Of a DNA stretch of 64,000 nucleotides, positions 11,601-25,800 are shown in pieces; position 1 is the stretch's first letter; each line of letters opens with the position of its first letter. The DNA is taken from the NCBI GenBank assembly GCA_040954595.2, contig CM082582.2:7378001-7442000 (forward strand), in the 5' to 3' direction. This DNA comes from Balanoglossus misakiensis (taxonomy: Eukaryota; Hemichordata). A program made the translations under genes and the position numbers. Below the pieces are notes generated by a model. The model saw only the letters and a list, made by a program, of their open reading frames with translations. It made no database searches and had not been told where the DNA came from.

Positions 11601-12931
11601 TTTTTAAAAGATCCCTACGTGCAGCACTCGCCTGGAGGATTAATGTAGCGTAAATTCAACACTTTCGTCCAAATTAGTTCCAAGTTGCCAACGCAATGTT
11701 GCGTTCTGTACAATAACTTAAAAAAAAAACAACAACCCCAGTCCCAAATACAACGAACAGAAACTTGGACTGAAATAAAATCAGCACAAAGCCTGTACAG
11801 AATGAGAACTTTTTTTTTGCACCTATATCGACTGATTATTAGTATCGGGCTCGTCCATGCTGTACGTTGATGTACAATGGCGAGGTCTGACGTTAGCCTA
11901 AATATCGTAATACACTGTACTCTAAAAATAGACACCACAAACCACAAACGAATTTACAATTTTGACACTTTCCCAGTACTGTCATTCCTGTCTAGGTATG
12001 TGTAGGACCATACCTAGATATCTACTGTTACCCACTAGCTACCAGTGCCATCCATTTCCATAGATCTCACCATCATTCTCTATCACTTTGACCACACGGT
12101 ACAATGTGTTAAAATTTCAAAGACTTATTACCTATGATAACGTTCTGGGGGTTTAACTAGAACATAGTTACAAAATTTCTAATGTTATCTGGAGGATATT
12201 TACAATGGTGTATACTTTTGCACTCTGTTGAAAAGATGGGACTGCACCATTCATGTTAGAAGATCGCCCTCACTGTCCAGTGGGGGCCAAAATAGCGCCC
12301 TCGCACTGTGCACTGGCAAAGAGCTTGCCTGCCATCAGAGGATAACACACACACACTTCGTACTGGCAAGTGTATGGGACTGGATACTAGTAAAGTCAAT
12401 ATTTACCTGATGTTCACAAGACAAATTAGCACTTAAGAACATAGACAATGCCGGTGATATCATCACTAAGACGTGGTCAAATGGTATTATGAGGTTCAAT
12501 CTATGAACTGGAAAGGATTATAAATCATTTACAAAGTTTTGAGTTGAAATTAGTTTTTAAACTACACAACATTAGAACAAATGTGCATGCAAACTTTGCT
12601 TATGTCCAAAAGACTCAATTTTATAAACATGGTGGATAAAAAATACAAACAATTGAAAAACCAACCAAAAATACGTGTTTAATCAATGTCAGCATTGATT
12701 ATTGTTAAATACTTTAACTATATTCCTCTATAGTTTAAAATTTATTATGAGTTTTAGCTCCCAGCAGACTTTCTGATGTATTGCATAGAAAGTTCATGAA
12801 GTATTTAAAACTTAAAAAAATAAAGCATAAAACATGGTATAGAGCATGGAACTTCATGGTGGTGACTCGTGGCTGAGACTTGTGTTTTTGTTGTTTGTGT
12901 ATGTACATAAAAATTACATTCTAGCGCATTT
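8656..12931. other. Tail-to-tail intergenic region and 3' UTRs
   Basis: This AT-rich DNA separates the convergent DOK-like (plus) and MTSS-like (minus) genes. AATAAA at 9409-9414 is a candidate poly(A) signal for the plus gene. TTTATT at 12741-12746 (AATAAA on the minus strand, about 190 bp past the MTSS stop) is a candidate for the minus gene, though a longer 3' UTR is possible. I see no ORF of recognisable origin, RNA gene or mobile element. Confidence 0.55.
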
Positions 12932-13397
12932 TCATGTCACTCTGGGTCCTGATCTATCATTGGATGTCACAGGCCGGAGTTGGACCCCGCGTCTGATTTG
13001 ACTCATTAAGCTGTTTCCTTGCGGGACGGGGGACTCGGGCAGGTCCTGCGCCTCGGTCGGGGAATTCGTCGGCGTGCCGTTGGAATCCGACTGTTCGTGC
13101 CCCTGAGGAGGACCCCGGGGGTCGTGCGTCTGCCGCAGAAACTTGGCCTCCAGGCTGGTGATCAAGTCCTTGCGGCTGAGCGTGGCGCTGCCCGAGAAGG
13201 CGCCGGGCTTGGGCGGCTGCGCCATGTCGCTGCAGCTGCGGCGGTGCGTCAGGTAGTGCGGCATGGGCTGCTGCTTGCTCTGCTGCTGCTGCAGCATCAT
13301 CTGCAGCCGCTGCTGCCGGCCCTGCTGGTGCTGCAGCTGGTAGGAGTTGTACGCCTGGTACTGCGACTCCTGATAGGCGTTCTGCTGCTGCTGCTGC

Positions 13398-13431
<34 letters not shown>

Positions 13432-13821
13432 GCAAGTAAGGTTTATGATAATTGCTCCTCATGCTTCCACTACTGGCCGGCCGCGGCGTGTAGATTTGGT
13501 TCGGTTGCTCGTAAATCGGGCTCACAGAGTTCTGACTCCCCACGTCGTCCTCGTTGAAGTCATCATCCGGCATGACCGGATTCGAACTCGTCCTCCGAAC
13601 GGGCGGCGGGGGCTTGTTCTTCTGGGAGCTGTTCCGGCGCAGCGTGCCGCCCGGGGTTCCCGGTCTCGAACTGACGTTGATCGGGATTCCGGTCGTGGAT
13701 GCCGGTCTCTTCGGGGTAACAGGCGGCTGGTAAGAATTACTGAAATCACCGCTGCGCGGAATCGTGGAAAAACGTTCATAGTCTGGGTCACCGTCACCGT
13801 CCATGGAATAGTAGTCATAGT
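12932..13821 (-). other. MTSS1: Terminal MTSS exon: polyQ, Q-rich region and WH2
   Basis: The acceptor is gactgtag|ACTATG. The exon encodes residues 580-875: DYDYYSM, the conserved [14 protein letters not shown] and [12 protein letters not shown] blocks, [10 protein letters not shown], a 17-Gln run (residues 710-726), a second Q-rich patch ([13 protein letters not shown]) and the WH2 motif. In known MTSS proteins WH2 binds actin monomers. The Q-rich insert has no counterpart in the human proteins as I remember them. Confidence 0.9.
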
Positions 13822-16800
13822 CTACAGTCAAAGAGAAAGGAGATGAATCAAATATGGAAAAGATTATTATTTCTAAGCGAACCATGGTGAAATTATTCGA
13901 GAGTGCCATCAATTGTGTCTTAAAAATCATAGATGAAATGTGTTTTTTACTGATGGCAAAATTTTGCATTGTCCATTGATTACATCAATGTCCACTTCAT
14001 CAAAACGACATCGGAAATCAACAAAAAACAAACTCGCATTTTATAGAAAAACGATGTGACAGTATTTCCGCTGACAACACTGTATCAAAGACAAACACAT
14101 CCCCTCAAGTTGATCAGTACAGACCAAACACAACAGATGAACACAAAGGACTACATGAAATAGAACATGATCACTTTCCAGAACGTGCAAGTTTTAAATA
14201 TAGACTACATTATACATCACAGTGATGAAGTACCATGAAGGCAAGTGCAAACAGTGTCATTTACACAGTAACTATTTTCTGACCTTCAACAATGATCAAC
14301 AGTACAACTTTACATTAAAAGTTTATCTAGACAATAAAAAATAACACTGTGAGCTCTACAAAACAGAAAACACTGGAACATCAAGTAATGTACTGAAATG
14401 AGGAAGGAACAAACAAACAAATACATGAATGAATGAATGAAGAAACAAACTATTGAAAGAATTAATGAACGAATGAACGAATGAATGAATGAATAAAAGA
14501 ATGGTATAATAACACCCCTGGATATGAAATACATCTGTATATCACCCTTTTAGACAATGCTGTGTTGCTACTAGTGAATGTATATAGCATGTGGGGAAAG
14601 TTGGAAGATGAGGTGCACTTTACAAAATTTGGAGTGTGTGAACATGAAGACTGCCGAGTCCAAGCTTACATTACTGTTTGTCTGGGAGGAATCCTAGTTT
14701 TTAGAGTGTGGTTGGTTGGAGTGAGAGATGGGAAGAAAACCATCACTTTAAAGGTTGGCAAGTTAGGATTGTGGTTATTACGCTGCAAAAATTACCCAGC
14801 AAAGATTGGAGCTGCACACAAAAATACCTACATGAGCTACAACTGGGTGATGACATTAATCGTGTGTACAATCATTAAACAACTGCTTTGCCATTGCGTG
14901 TAAGAGACATTATACTCTGGTGTTAAAAATTCAACACTGCAGTTTCAAAAACAAATTAGGGGGAAAAAGGTGAAATTATGTAGGTGTATGCACAGTGCTA
15001 AAATATGGATTCATATAACAGAAATTTTGCATGCTATGCAAAAGTCCCTCTTATACAGCTGATCATACCATGAACTTGATTTGGGGTTATCACATGCAGA
15101 GATTACCGTACGACCAAGATTGATAAGGAGATCAAACCAAAACTTGTTTGAGAGTTAAACCCATTACAGTGGACGCCACTGCATCCAGTACTGTAGGGTG
15201 AATGGGAGAGTGAAAGGCTGGCCTTACCCTGGGATGCAATGGTATCTTCCGAGCAGGATGGAGTTGTGGACTGGGTGCCGTAGCCGCTGGAACACGTCTG
15301 CAGGGAATTCCGGCTGCTCTGCGAGCCGCGCCCGTCCACACTGGTGGTGCCCAGGCCGCGGGCCAGGGCCAGTGTCAGGTCAGCTGTGACATCATCGTCC
15401 CCCTCCTGGAAGTAAAAAGGTCTCTCAGGGTGAATTGTGCGGTACTGGGTATATTTTCAGTTGCAAGTATTCTTGTGTGTGTATTTGTGTGTGTGTGTGC
15501 GTGTGTGTGTGTGTGTGTGTGCACATACATCAGTCTCTTTGGTATGATATCATAGAAACCTTCGAGGAAGCTGTCGATCTGTTCGCGGATCGCCCCCGGT
15601 CATCTTCATCTGACACACCAGATTGACATACTCCAGCTTGTAGTCCCTGGTAACCACGATGTTCCTCCCATTTGGTTTTAAGTCCCTCGCTTGTGTATAT
15701 GCATGTGAGAGGTAATTTTACCTATCGGAATGACAGCACTGATTTAGGATCAGCTCGACAACCACTCCCCCTCACGCACGCTTACGTACCTGCATCTGGT
15801 TCAGCTGTTGATGAAGTCGCCTGGCGGGCACCGACAGGCTGCGATGGCGGGTGCTGCCGGGCTCCCGCACGTCCTCCCTCCTGCTGACCCTCTCCCTCAA
15901 TTCCTGGGGGTTCATGTAGATGGGCTGCGGAACAACTGAGGGAGAAGAAACAAAGCACAGAGAGGGAGGGGCATTGTCAGTTGTGGCAGACAAACAGTGG
16001 TACACTCTCAGAACCCAGGGTTCACAACTCATAAAGTCACTCAAAGTTCTTGGTAGGAGGCATCTGAGGCGAGATTGGTCACTTCTCAGAAGTGATTGTG
16101 CAGTAACATGTGCAACCACAAAAGTTCACAAGTTTTTTACACTTATTTTTATTCAATAGTTGAGTACAATTAATGCTAGCATGGTTGACAAAATCAATTT
16201 CTCAACTGTAAATTTCACTTTGGCCAAAAGTCAAGAAATTAAAAAACTTTCAAAGATTGTTTAGTGTTTTGTGTTTCCCAAACATTCAACAATGCCAAGA
16301 TCTTTAAGGACTTTTCAGGAGTTTATCAACCCTGTTAAACACTGCCACCACACATAAAACAGAAGACAATCCAGTACCTATTAATGATGTTCACACAAGA
16401 CAGAAAATAAAGAGATCATTAACTTTAATATGGAACAATTAAATTAAATATCATGCTTGATGTAATTACTGGTAATTTTGTTTTCAGTTTGATTACATTA
16501 CAACCTAGATGAGACAACTCATGATGAAGGCGATAACTGAAATTAAGAATGACAGCGTTATCCATGAATATTCCAACACTGTGACGCGGATCCGAACTGA
16601 GCATGCTCAGTGTGCAGTACAGCTGCACCATGGGAGGATAGAAACACGCGAGTTGAAAGAACAAGCTTTGCATTCACCATCCAATCAAGGATCGGAATGA
16701 GACTCCAAGGTGGGAGAAAACTCACAGAGACAGATGCAATGTAAATTGGACTGACTGAGGATTTTTACCAGAATGACAATCTGAAAATAGGGGAAAGTGG

Positions 16801-19800
16801 CAGAGATGCGTAGTAGCACACACACTTCAGGGGAAGGGTGAATACCCTGTATAGGCTTGATATGTGGTTTGTTAATGGAGGTAAGAACTTACTAGTTTGA
16901 CGAATTGACGTGTAAGTTGGATTGAGAGAGATACTAGGACTAGCAGCTCTGGTACTGGACTGTACCGAATCATCAGTGTCACTAGTATCAGCTGTGAAAA
17001 ACGAGTTAAAAAGACAACAACAACAAAAACAAACAGTTTACGCATTTACACAAACACAAAAAGCTACAGTCTATGCTAGCACCAACCAACACTGTCCAAC
17101 GCCATACTGCCCCCTCCAAAAACAAACCAGCAACCGACAACCAAGAGAAACAGACCAAAATCTGCCCACACACCCAACCAGATCAGACCTGCCTGGCCAA
17201 CACCAGCCACCATCACCTTTCATTCTTTTAGGGAATTTACAGGACTTTTCATGAGTGTATGAAACCTGCAAAATCTAGCTTGGTTACTCAGACTTAGTTC
17301 GGTGCCCAGAGAAGGTTCATGCAAAGAGGTGGAATCTGGTAAGATGCATTTTTATGTGAGCATATTTGCTGCAATGTTGCACTGTACAGTACCGCTACAC
17401 CTAACAGTGACACAACTTACTTTGATCGGGATGTGGCTGGTTGAAATCAGGGACGAACGGCGAGCCCGAGTGATACTCCTGCGCTTTGGACTTGACAGTC
17501 ACGAGCGGTTTCTCCGGCAACGGGGGCCTGTTCAACGGCGCTAACGGCGGCGGAACCGACTGAGGCTTCTCTGTTTCATGGTTCGTGCTGCCCCAGTTGA
17601 TCCAGGTCGGTGGCGGCGCCGGAAACAGGGCAGAGGGAGACTCCGGTGGTTTCCCGGTCACGTCGTCGGAAGAGGTCGAATCTTGGGAACCACTCTGCAG
17701 GGAAGGAAGGGAAACAATTAAACTTTATATAACACAGAGGTAACATTCGCTGATTGTATGTTCCTGCGAGTTTTGAAAGAAAGTGTACAGGGATTAAAAA
17801 ATTACCGAAAATAAAGTTACACAGTGTGAGACTAGAGAAATATGACAGAACACCTTACATTACATTACAAACAGAAGTACCAAACACAGAACCTTACATC
17901 CAGTAATATCAACATTACAAGTGTATGTAGACTGGACAACTTTCAAAACATTACACAATTTACAACCATGGACCAGATATACGACAATTACGATCTTAAA
18001 CCTTAATTCACTCGTTTCTGAGATTAACACCGATTTTCTCTGTGATAATGTTAGAGGTTTCTTTTAATTAAGATCAGCAGGTAGATAGTGTGCCATGCAA
18101 TACTGAAAGCCGGCAGACCTGCAGGGCTTCCCATGCATATTGAGCTCAGTCATGTCCGAACGTTTTTCGACTTTTGTGAATTGATACGAAACTGTTACTG
18201 CGTGTGGTTACGAGGTTTGTCAAGTTGTGGTGATCTTGCAGGTAGCAACAGTAATTTTTTTTTTTTGACAACACGGCGAATTAGTACGAACACAAGTTAG
18301 TATTTTTAAAAAAGCCACTGAGAGGAAAGCCAGTGCAACCTTGGACTCCTGGGCGGTCGTCGGCGTGGTCGGTCGGAGAAACAGCGTGTCCTGCGACGTA
18401 AAGCCCGAGTCTTGCGACGAGACGCTGGAGAGACGCATTGGTGGCGGGGGCGGCTGCGACATTGTACGGTAACGGTAATGATTGCTGGGCGAGTGCGAGT
18501 TCATTGAGCCGCTCGAACGGGAGTCAGAGCTGCAACTATTGAGGCTATTTAAGCTACACATGCTGGATTTGCGCGAGCCCACTGAGCCACCGGGCGAACT
18601 CGGAGGAGTCTGCAAACAAAACAAGATAGAGAGAAGAGACTAGAAGACTTAGGAAAAAACACAGTAAACGCCAGCAGAGACATTGACACCACTCGGGGCG
18701 AAAAAGGACAGACTGTACATGACAAACAGATAAAGACACCACAGGCTGAAAGATAAAGTGAGATGTCAACACAGTTCTAAGTACCGTAAAAGACAGTTGA
18801 AGAGATTCTAAGATCTTAACTTCATTTAACCTTGTGGTATTACAACTTAAAAGGAATAGCCATTTGTACAGGAAACTAGATGCATTCATTTTTTTTAGCA
18901 AGGACTTTATAGCACAGAGTATGGCAGCCATTTTGAATTTCAAATGTTCTTTAACACCTATTCAGTTCGCCGATATTGTTAAGTACATGTAAGGAGACAG
19001 TATTAGATCTGTGAAGTCAGTCAGTGAATACAACTAATGACATGACATAAACTGGAATAGGACAGTCAATGCGATGTTATGTTAAATGTTAGCGCTTAGA
19101 CAATAAGTGAGTAAAAGACTGATGAGAATGTAAGAGTAAAATGTGGTTTTGTGTAACCTGTGTTGTGCTTTGGAATTTTTATGACAATAGACACATTCGG
19201 AAGTGGATATGATCACAGCTACAATTTGAACCAGCAGATATGTATGCTGAGAAAAGCGTCACCATCTACCTGCATAGCCCAGTGGCATGATGCCCTTTAT
19301 CTTACCTGAAAGGCAAACTTGGGTTCTTTGCCTTTGCAATCCAATATAACTTGTTCACTAGCATCGGGTAGTGTGTACGGATCGCTGACTTGGTTGGTGA
19401 TGTCTTCCATCAGACTTTGTAAATGTGTAACTTCGGTTAACATGGCTATTTCACCTTCCTGTGTGGGTGGGGAGAGAGGAGTATGACGATTAAGGCACGG
19501 TAAGTATTGCTGAATGAGACACTATCTGAATTAAACGGCAGATATTTGTCGTTATGATTTTCAGGAGATACGACAGCTCCAAACAACAGCAGAACACATG
19601 ATCTGCTGGTTGGAAAAAATAGCCATGATCCAAACTTTTGTGGTGGAAAATTCAATGACACAAATGTAATTAATTATACAAGAAAGTCAGGTGACATCTA
19701 AGAGTGGACGGTCAATGAGAAAATTGAGAAAAGTTCAATGGTGTTTTTACCAATTTCTATCTCTTTTCTATATCACATGATCAATGGTAAAGAGTGCATG

Positions 19801-22800
19801 GTTAATGGAATCTCTTACTTACCACAACTGGTTTGAGAAAATTAACAAACATACAAAATCGACTTCTCTCTTCAATCAATGCTCCCCTGACTGCATTCTT
19901 CTCAGTTTCTTCCAATATGACGTATTTATCCGTTACGTCTTGCATTGCACTGTCTAGTCGATTTTGAACATCTGGTTTACCTGTTTGGAGAAATTCATCG
20001 CAAAAGTTACCAAGGGGGCTGGCCAAGCGATCACATCACACACACTCTTTATAATTTTCGTCATGGACATCTCCGGCCGAAATGCTTTCATGTACAATAC
20101 AAATTCCCAGGCCGGATTGGGTTGTCATATTCACATTCCCGGGCCTATCTTTACTGTGATACGATGATCGATGAGGGACATTTACGACACAAGTCTGCAG
20201 GGTGCTCCATATGCCCAGGCATGAGATGGCGATCGACTCCTCAAGCTGATGGGAGCTCATGCAAGCTTACAGATCTACCATTTGCACAGACACAGCGATA
20301 CATTGGTCAAGGCATCACATATGTAAGAAAGCGACAGCGATTTGGACATGACAACTATGACCTGCAGGACAACATGAGAGACACTTTCCAGCAAAGGCTA
20401 GTCATGACGGTAATAGATGTACATGTTAAACACGGTGACATGTTAATTAACCAAGAGCCATCTTAATAATTCGCACTAGTTATGGAAACAAAATTTCTTT
20501 CTTTTTCAAACTATGTCCGATCAGACGAAGGTTTGGTCCAGTCTTACTAACTGTACATTTACCACAATATCTGAGCTTCCAATTTCTTTGAGGCGTATAG
20601 TTAGTGGCATGTTCTCAAGTATGGTCCGACAGGGAGGAAAAATACTAAAAATGATCAAAAGTAAAACTGTACAGCATTCAGCACATCAATTTTGGTTGTT
20701 GTTGTAAATATGACATGAAATCTACAAGTTTTCTCATCAAAAACAGGCAAAGAAACCTGATCAACTAAAATGGCCAGTTGCTGCTTTCCAAGTTCTGTTT
20801 CTCTGCACTAATGCGAATTTCTCGGCGATGACAGTATGGGGGAGGAAGTGAGGTCAATATGGAAAGACGACGTACTTAGTGTTGTTATGTTGAGGCGCAC
20901 TGGTGACTCAACCTTGCCTGTGAATGGATAGGGAAACACAAAATGTATTGCTATGGAAACAAACAATTCTCCTCTCACGGGTGTGTCATGATGGAGAGAA
21001 ATGAGGAGAAAGAGACAAAGAAATAGCCGACACCTATCACCCCATATTGTTTAGTGAATGCGACTGACCAGATCGGTTGGATTAAACCATGAATACCAAA
21101 ATAGGGGTGTAAAGAGAGATTGAGTGAAAACAGGCAATCCCCATCATCCGAGTGCTTTGGTCCAACTCTTATTATTCTCAACGGCTGGCTTGAACCATAG
21201 ATGAAAAAATCAGGGTGCAGTTTACAAGACCATAGGGGTGATAGGGTCAGGATTCAACACAAGTAGAGATAGAATATGAAGATTAATTATAAAGCAGTGA
21301 TATTTGTGCGAGAGATTTCATCATAAGACACGAATAACCAGATTAATATACACGGACATACGTAGTCTAGCAGACAGATTAATTAATGTGATGTCAAAGT
21401 GCAAATGCAAGCTGATATGGAAATTATTCTTACCTTTCCGGGCCTTTTTCTGTAACCTCAGGGTATCTGATGACTTCTTTTTAATTTCTTGTCTAACTTT
21501 CTTGTATTCTAGTGTCATAATCAAGGAAAAAACCTCACATGAAACCATTGCTATGATTTTCTCTTATAGAAGCAAGACTGTTTTTTTACTGCTAACGGAA
21601 TAATAGATAATAATGGTTGGAAGACATAGGACATATTTCTCTGTGGCACACTCATTTTACATGTAGGTCACAGTACTCATTAATATGCACACTTACAGCT
21701 TGTGTAAATCATTAATTATTCACATTAAGGGTGATGCCAGCTATTAATTTTCATCCGGATGTCACCTTGTATGTGTTTTGGGGTTAGAATACTGTAGCTG
21801 TACTAACCCATATTCAATTTCAAACAATTGCAAGAATATACACATCATACATAGTGTCGACAAAGAGACAGGGTTGGAGCAAGCACAACTGGACCGACAT
21901 ACCTTTTGCATGATCCTTATCTAATTGATTGACTATTTTCTTCCACTCTTCTACTCTGTCTTGCAGTGGTACAACTAAACAATCCATTATTGAACTGAAA
22001 GTAGAAAATCATAAATTTTATAGTTAGCCATAATAATATACCACAGATATTTTTTACTATTTTTATATTTCCCTAGGGCACCGAATAACAACAACCTCTT
22101 TAATCAAAGTGATTATCCCAAATGAAATTAGGATGAAAATTTACCTTGTGAAGTTTTTCAGCTTGTGTTCAATACTCCTATGCCTCATGCACATTCTCGT
22201 CAAGGCAGAACCAATGTCTCTGGTTGAACCTGCAGAAGAAGAAAAAATATTGTGTTTTCTTTAATGGAAATATGAATTTCAGAAAGAAACGTGTAGATAC
22301 ATGTACTTTTCATTTATTCTTTAGCACCTTGTGCTGCCCTCTAGTGTTGAACATTGGAAATATCGATCTGGTGTCGCCAGCCTCCATCACTCCACACTGC
22401 TGTCAATTTCATGGGTCAGGACAAACACACAAGGACAGCACAAACGACCATTTAATTGCATGTAGAAACCGAGCTGGCCAAATCGCACTCCAAGCGTCAC
22501 TCTCTCAGAACGGACACATCACAAAGGCGACGGCACAAAGGAGTAAATAACTAAAATAACATCAACATCACAATGTTACAGGAGTTGTTGAGACTGACTG
22601 GTGTCCAGTTTCCCCCTGGAATTTCTACTATGGCCCAAAGCATGAATGATAACACTGTCACTGTTAATAACCTCAGCAAAAAAATCCAATTCATCTTCAA
22701 TGGCTCCATTTAGAACGAACAAAACAGAATGGCATGAGAGAGTCTCCTGGAAAATGACACTATCTTGACAATGCGACTGATGGAATGGGATCGTGACCTC

Positions 22801-25800
22801 GCTGTATCAAAACGTTCATGACTGACGTAGATGAGCTAAGATTAGCCCAGAATGCGACAAGTCTCTCACTGGGAGATAGATATATATGTTCATGTATTTA
22901 TAAAAGTATTTTTTATATCTTCATATTTTCTAGTAAGGAAATGCCAGTGCATTGTTTCAGCTCAGTCACTGTCAATCAATGTCAGTACCTAGCATATACA
23001 TATATTTTGTACTATGATGATGTCAAGGTCGAATTTTAATACCGTCCACAAAAATAGAAAGCAACCTTGAACGGAGTTAGTAGAAATTCTAGGTTAATCA
23101 TCGCTAAGGGGGAATATTTCACAGCGCCATTGTTAAAGATGGTACCAACACATATAGTTTGGCCTGGTCAGCATTTTCACAATATGCCAATGACCTGTGT
23201 CGAAATTCCCTGACAGCAAATGCCAAAATGCGACAGCGTGGGCATTATTCAAGGATAATGAAGCAATCACCCTGCGTTAGGCATGACAACATCACATTGG
23301 TACTGGCACTTGACTACATTTTGAATTCAATTACAAATGGCTGTGTCAATATTTGCTCCTTGCAACACAACATTACATTTCTACCATTTTAGCATACGCA
23401 CACACATCTCTGCAGTTCAGTTATCTGCATGAGTGCACTTGTGTTCTAACACTGTCTACATACATTGTCCCCTTCAAGGAGTTCTTCATCTGACAGTGTT
23501 GATGTAACCAATTAGATACATGATGGGAGATCACACGTTTACGTTTTTGTATAATTACTTGAACAGGCTTTCGGGTTGATGCACACAAGGGCAGGCATGT
23601 CTTTGATAATTAATTGAACTGGATTTGTTTGTTGACAGTGGAAAAATAAAGAAACAAATACAACCCTGTAATCGCAAGTGTTTTCCAACCAATAAGCTGT
23701 ATAAAGAAGTCGGGATTGCTGATTGGCTAATGTGCAAATCACAACTGTCTACAACCAATCAGAATCACTGATACGTAAGCTGTATAAAATGTGTGTTGAT
23801 ATTTGAATGTTTTGCTACTTCTGTGTGTGTTCTTTTTTTTTTTTTTGCAATCCTGGAAATGTGTTCATCTGATAGTCACTGTGTATACTATGGCGAGAAG
23901 TACCAGAGAAAGGAATTTGAGGTCACTGTGCTTGCTCTCTGGGTTTTATTTACAGATCAAGCCGGCCGGCTGCCATGCCCTGACACTACGCTTGTATTTA
24001 GCTTATCAGACAGACTTCAGGCAGAGAAGTAAATCAAGCATGAAATAGACTGTACACTGTACTGATTGCAAATTGTCTGTAGCAAAGTGGCCATACCCCA
24101 ATATTGCCAACTTGGTGTCCAGTTGCACCAGAATTTTAATAGTTTTCCCCTCACAACAGGCAGATCGACAGTGACCTTGCAGGAACGCCGCACAGGTCAA
24201 CGCCAAAGGTCGCCGAGTGTTTAGAGAAGAGAAACTGTTTCACAATGATGGTTTGAGGCTTTCCCAATACGTGACATAAACACTGACAAGGGGCCTTGGA
24301 GTTTGATTGTCATGTTGCCTGTGTGTGCATGTATTCACAGTGGACCCCGTGGTTGTCATTCAATACATCCATCCAGGGGTTACACTGGCCATTTCTATGA
24401 AGACAATACACGAGTCAATAGCCCCATCTTCAAAAACGTCTCTGCACATTAGTATCTCAGTTAACAACCCGAACAAGTCTGAACGAGTCAGGCAGCTAGT
24501 ACCCCGGATAAATCGATAGAGGGTACACCCAGTGTGGAATCTTTCCCTGCGATGTCTGGCTCTGTATGAGAAAAATCTCTACAGGACGGCCAAAATCCTC
24601 AGGAAACACCAATCTCTGTTATGTTGGCACAATGACACATCGCTGGGGCACTGAACCCACAGACCAACCATAATTATAGAAAATTCCCCACAATTATTAA
24701 ATCCAGGTTTAATTTAATAAATATTCCTGGTTCTACTTTCACGCCCTGTGGTTTGTTCAGAAACACACAAAAACCACAATGACGTTCAAAGCAAAAGCCA
24801 GCGACACATACCACCGCCGCTTAGTCATAAATTTAATTCACAATCTTGACCAGGAATCACCGGAATTTAAACTGTCAAGGTATGGACACTTCTTGCACGG
24901 CCTCCTCCAAGGTTCACCGCAGTGCCATCAATTACCATCACTTCATTACTGCTTGGAAAACTCCACGATGTACTAACGATTTAAACGCCTCAGCATCCAG
25001 TAACACGCCTGTCTTCTGACTCCAGGGGTTCATTGCCTGCATCATTGAAGTTCCCAAACAGCTGCAACGATTGGGAGCCATTCCGTAGTTCTTACCTCAC
25101 GCAGCAGTTATGCGAAACCATGGCAACAAATGATGGGGATGTCATGATGACAAATGAAACGAGCGCGAGCAGATACCGCTGACCATAACAGAATTATCAG
25201 CAACGAAATCGCTTCACTTTGCAATTGAAATAGAAGCCATATCAAGTACATGTAGGTAGCTGAGGGAAGCGCTTGGTTTGTACAGGAAGTTGTTCCATCA
25301 TTTAAAAGATAAGTTCAGGTGGTGCATCCTTGTACAGGACATAGGACACACTTTACTGAACATAAAAGGCCATCTGTCTTGGAAAATGCTTGGCGTATTT
25401 CCTCCTTATCGGCCCGATAAAGTAGTCTGATGTACAACCGCAAAAACAGTTCAGCATTAGAGTGTGCATATACTAAAAACACACTCTGTTTTACTCTTGA
25501 TGCAGTAAGAAACTGGCTACGCAGGAAGAAAAATCTGCAAGCCAACTTACTCTTTCCCTAGTTGAGAAAGTTCAACAACATGAACCATCGCCAACATTGC
25601 CTGCCAAATCTACTGAGAATACACGAAATGAGGTACTTAAACAGTCTGGTAATTTCTGTTCAGAACATGTAAATTATTAATCAATTATATCAAAGGAGGT
25701 GAAAATGCCACGATGAAAATCAAATTTGAAAACTCAGTCTGCTGTATACTCAATCAGAGCAGGTACCAGAGGGATTAAGTACTTAATATTCAAGGGCAAA

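Larger units (their letters stand above)
15406..15789 (-). other. MTSS intron 12
   Basis: A 384-bp intron (GTACGT to ttacttccag) filled largely by the HUWE1-like fragment and the GT repeat. Confidence 0.8.

Noticed and set aside
15435-15626. Plus-strand 63-codon ORF over the GT repeat, ending in a coding-like stretch
   Set aside because: Its first half is the GT microsatellite and its second half is the antisense of the HUWE1-like fragment.
19945-20466. 173-codon plus-strand ORF
   Set aside because: It is antisense to MTSS exon 7 and its intron, with no domain, splice context or codon bias to support it.
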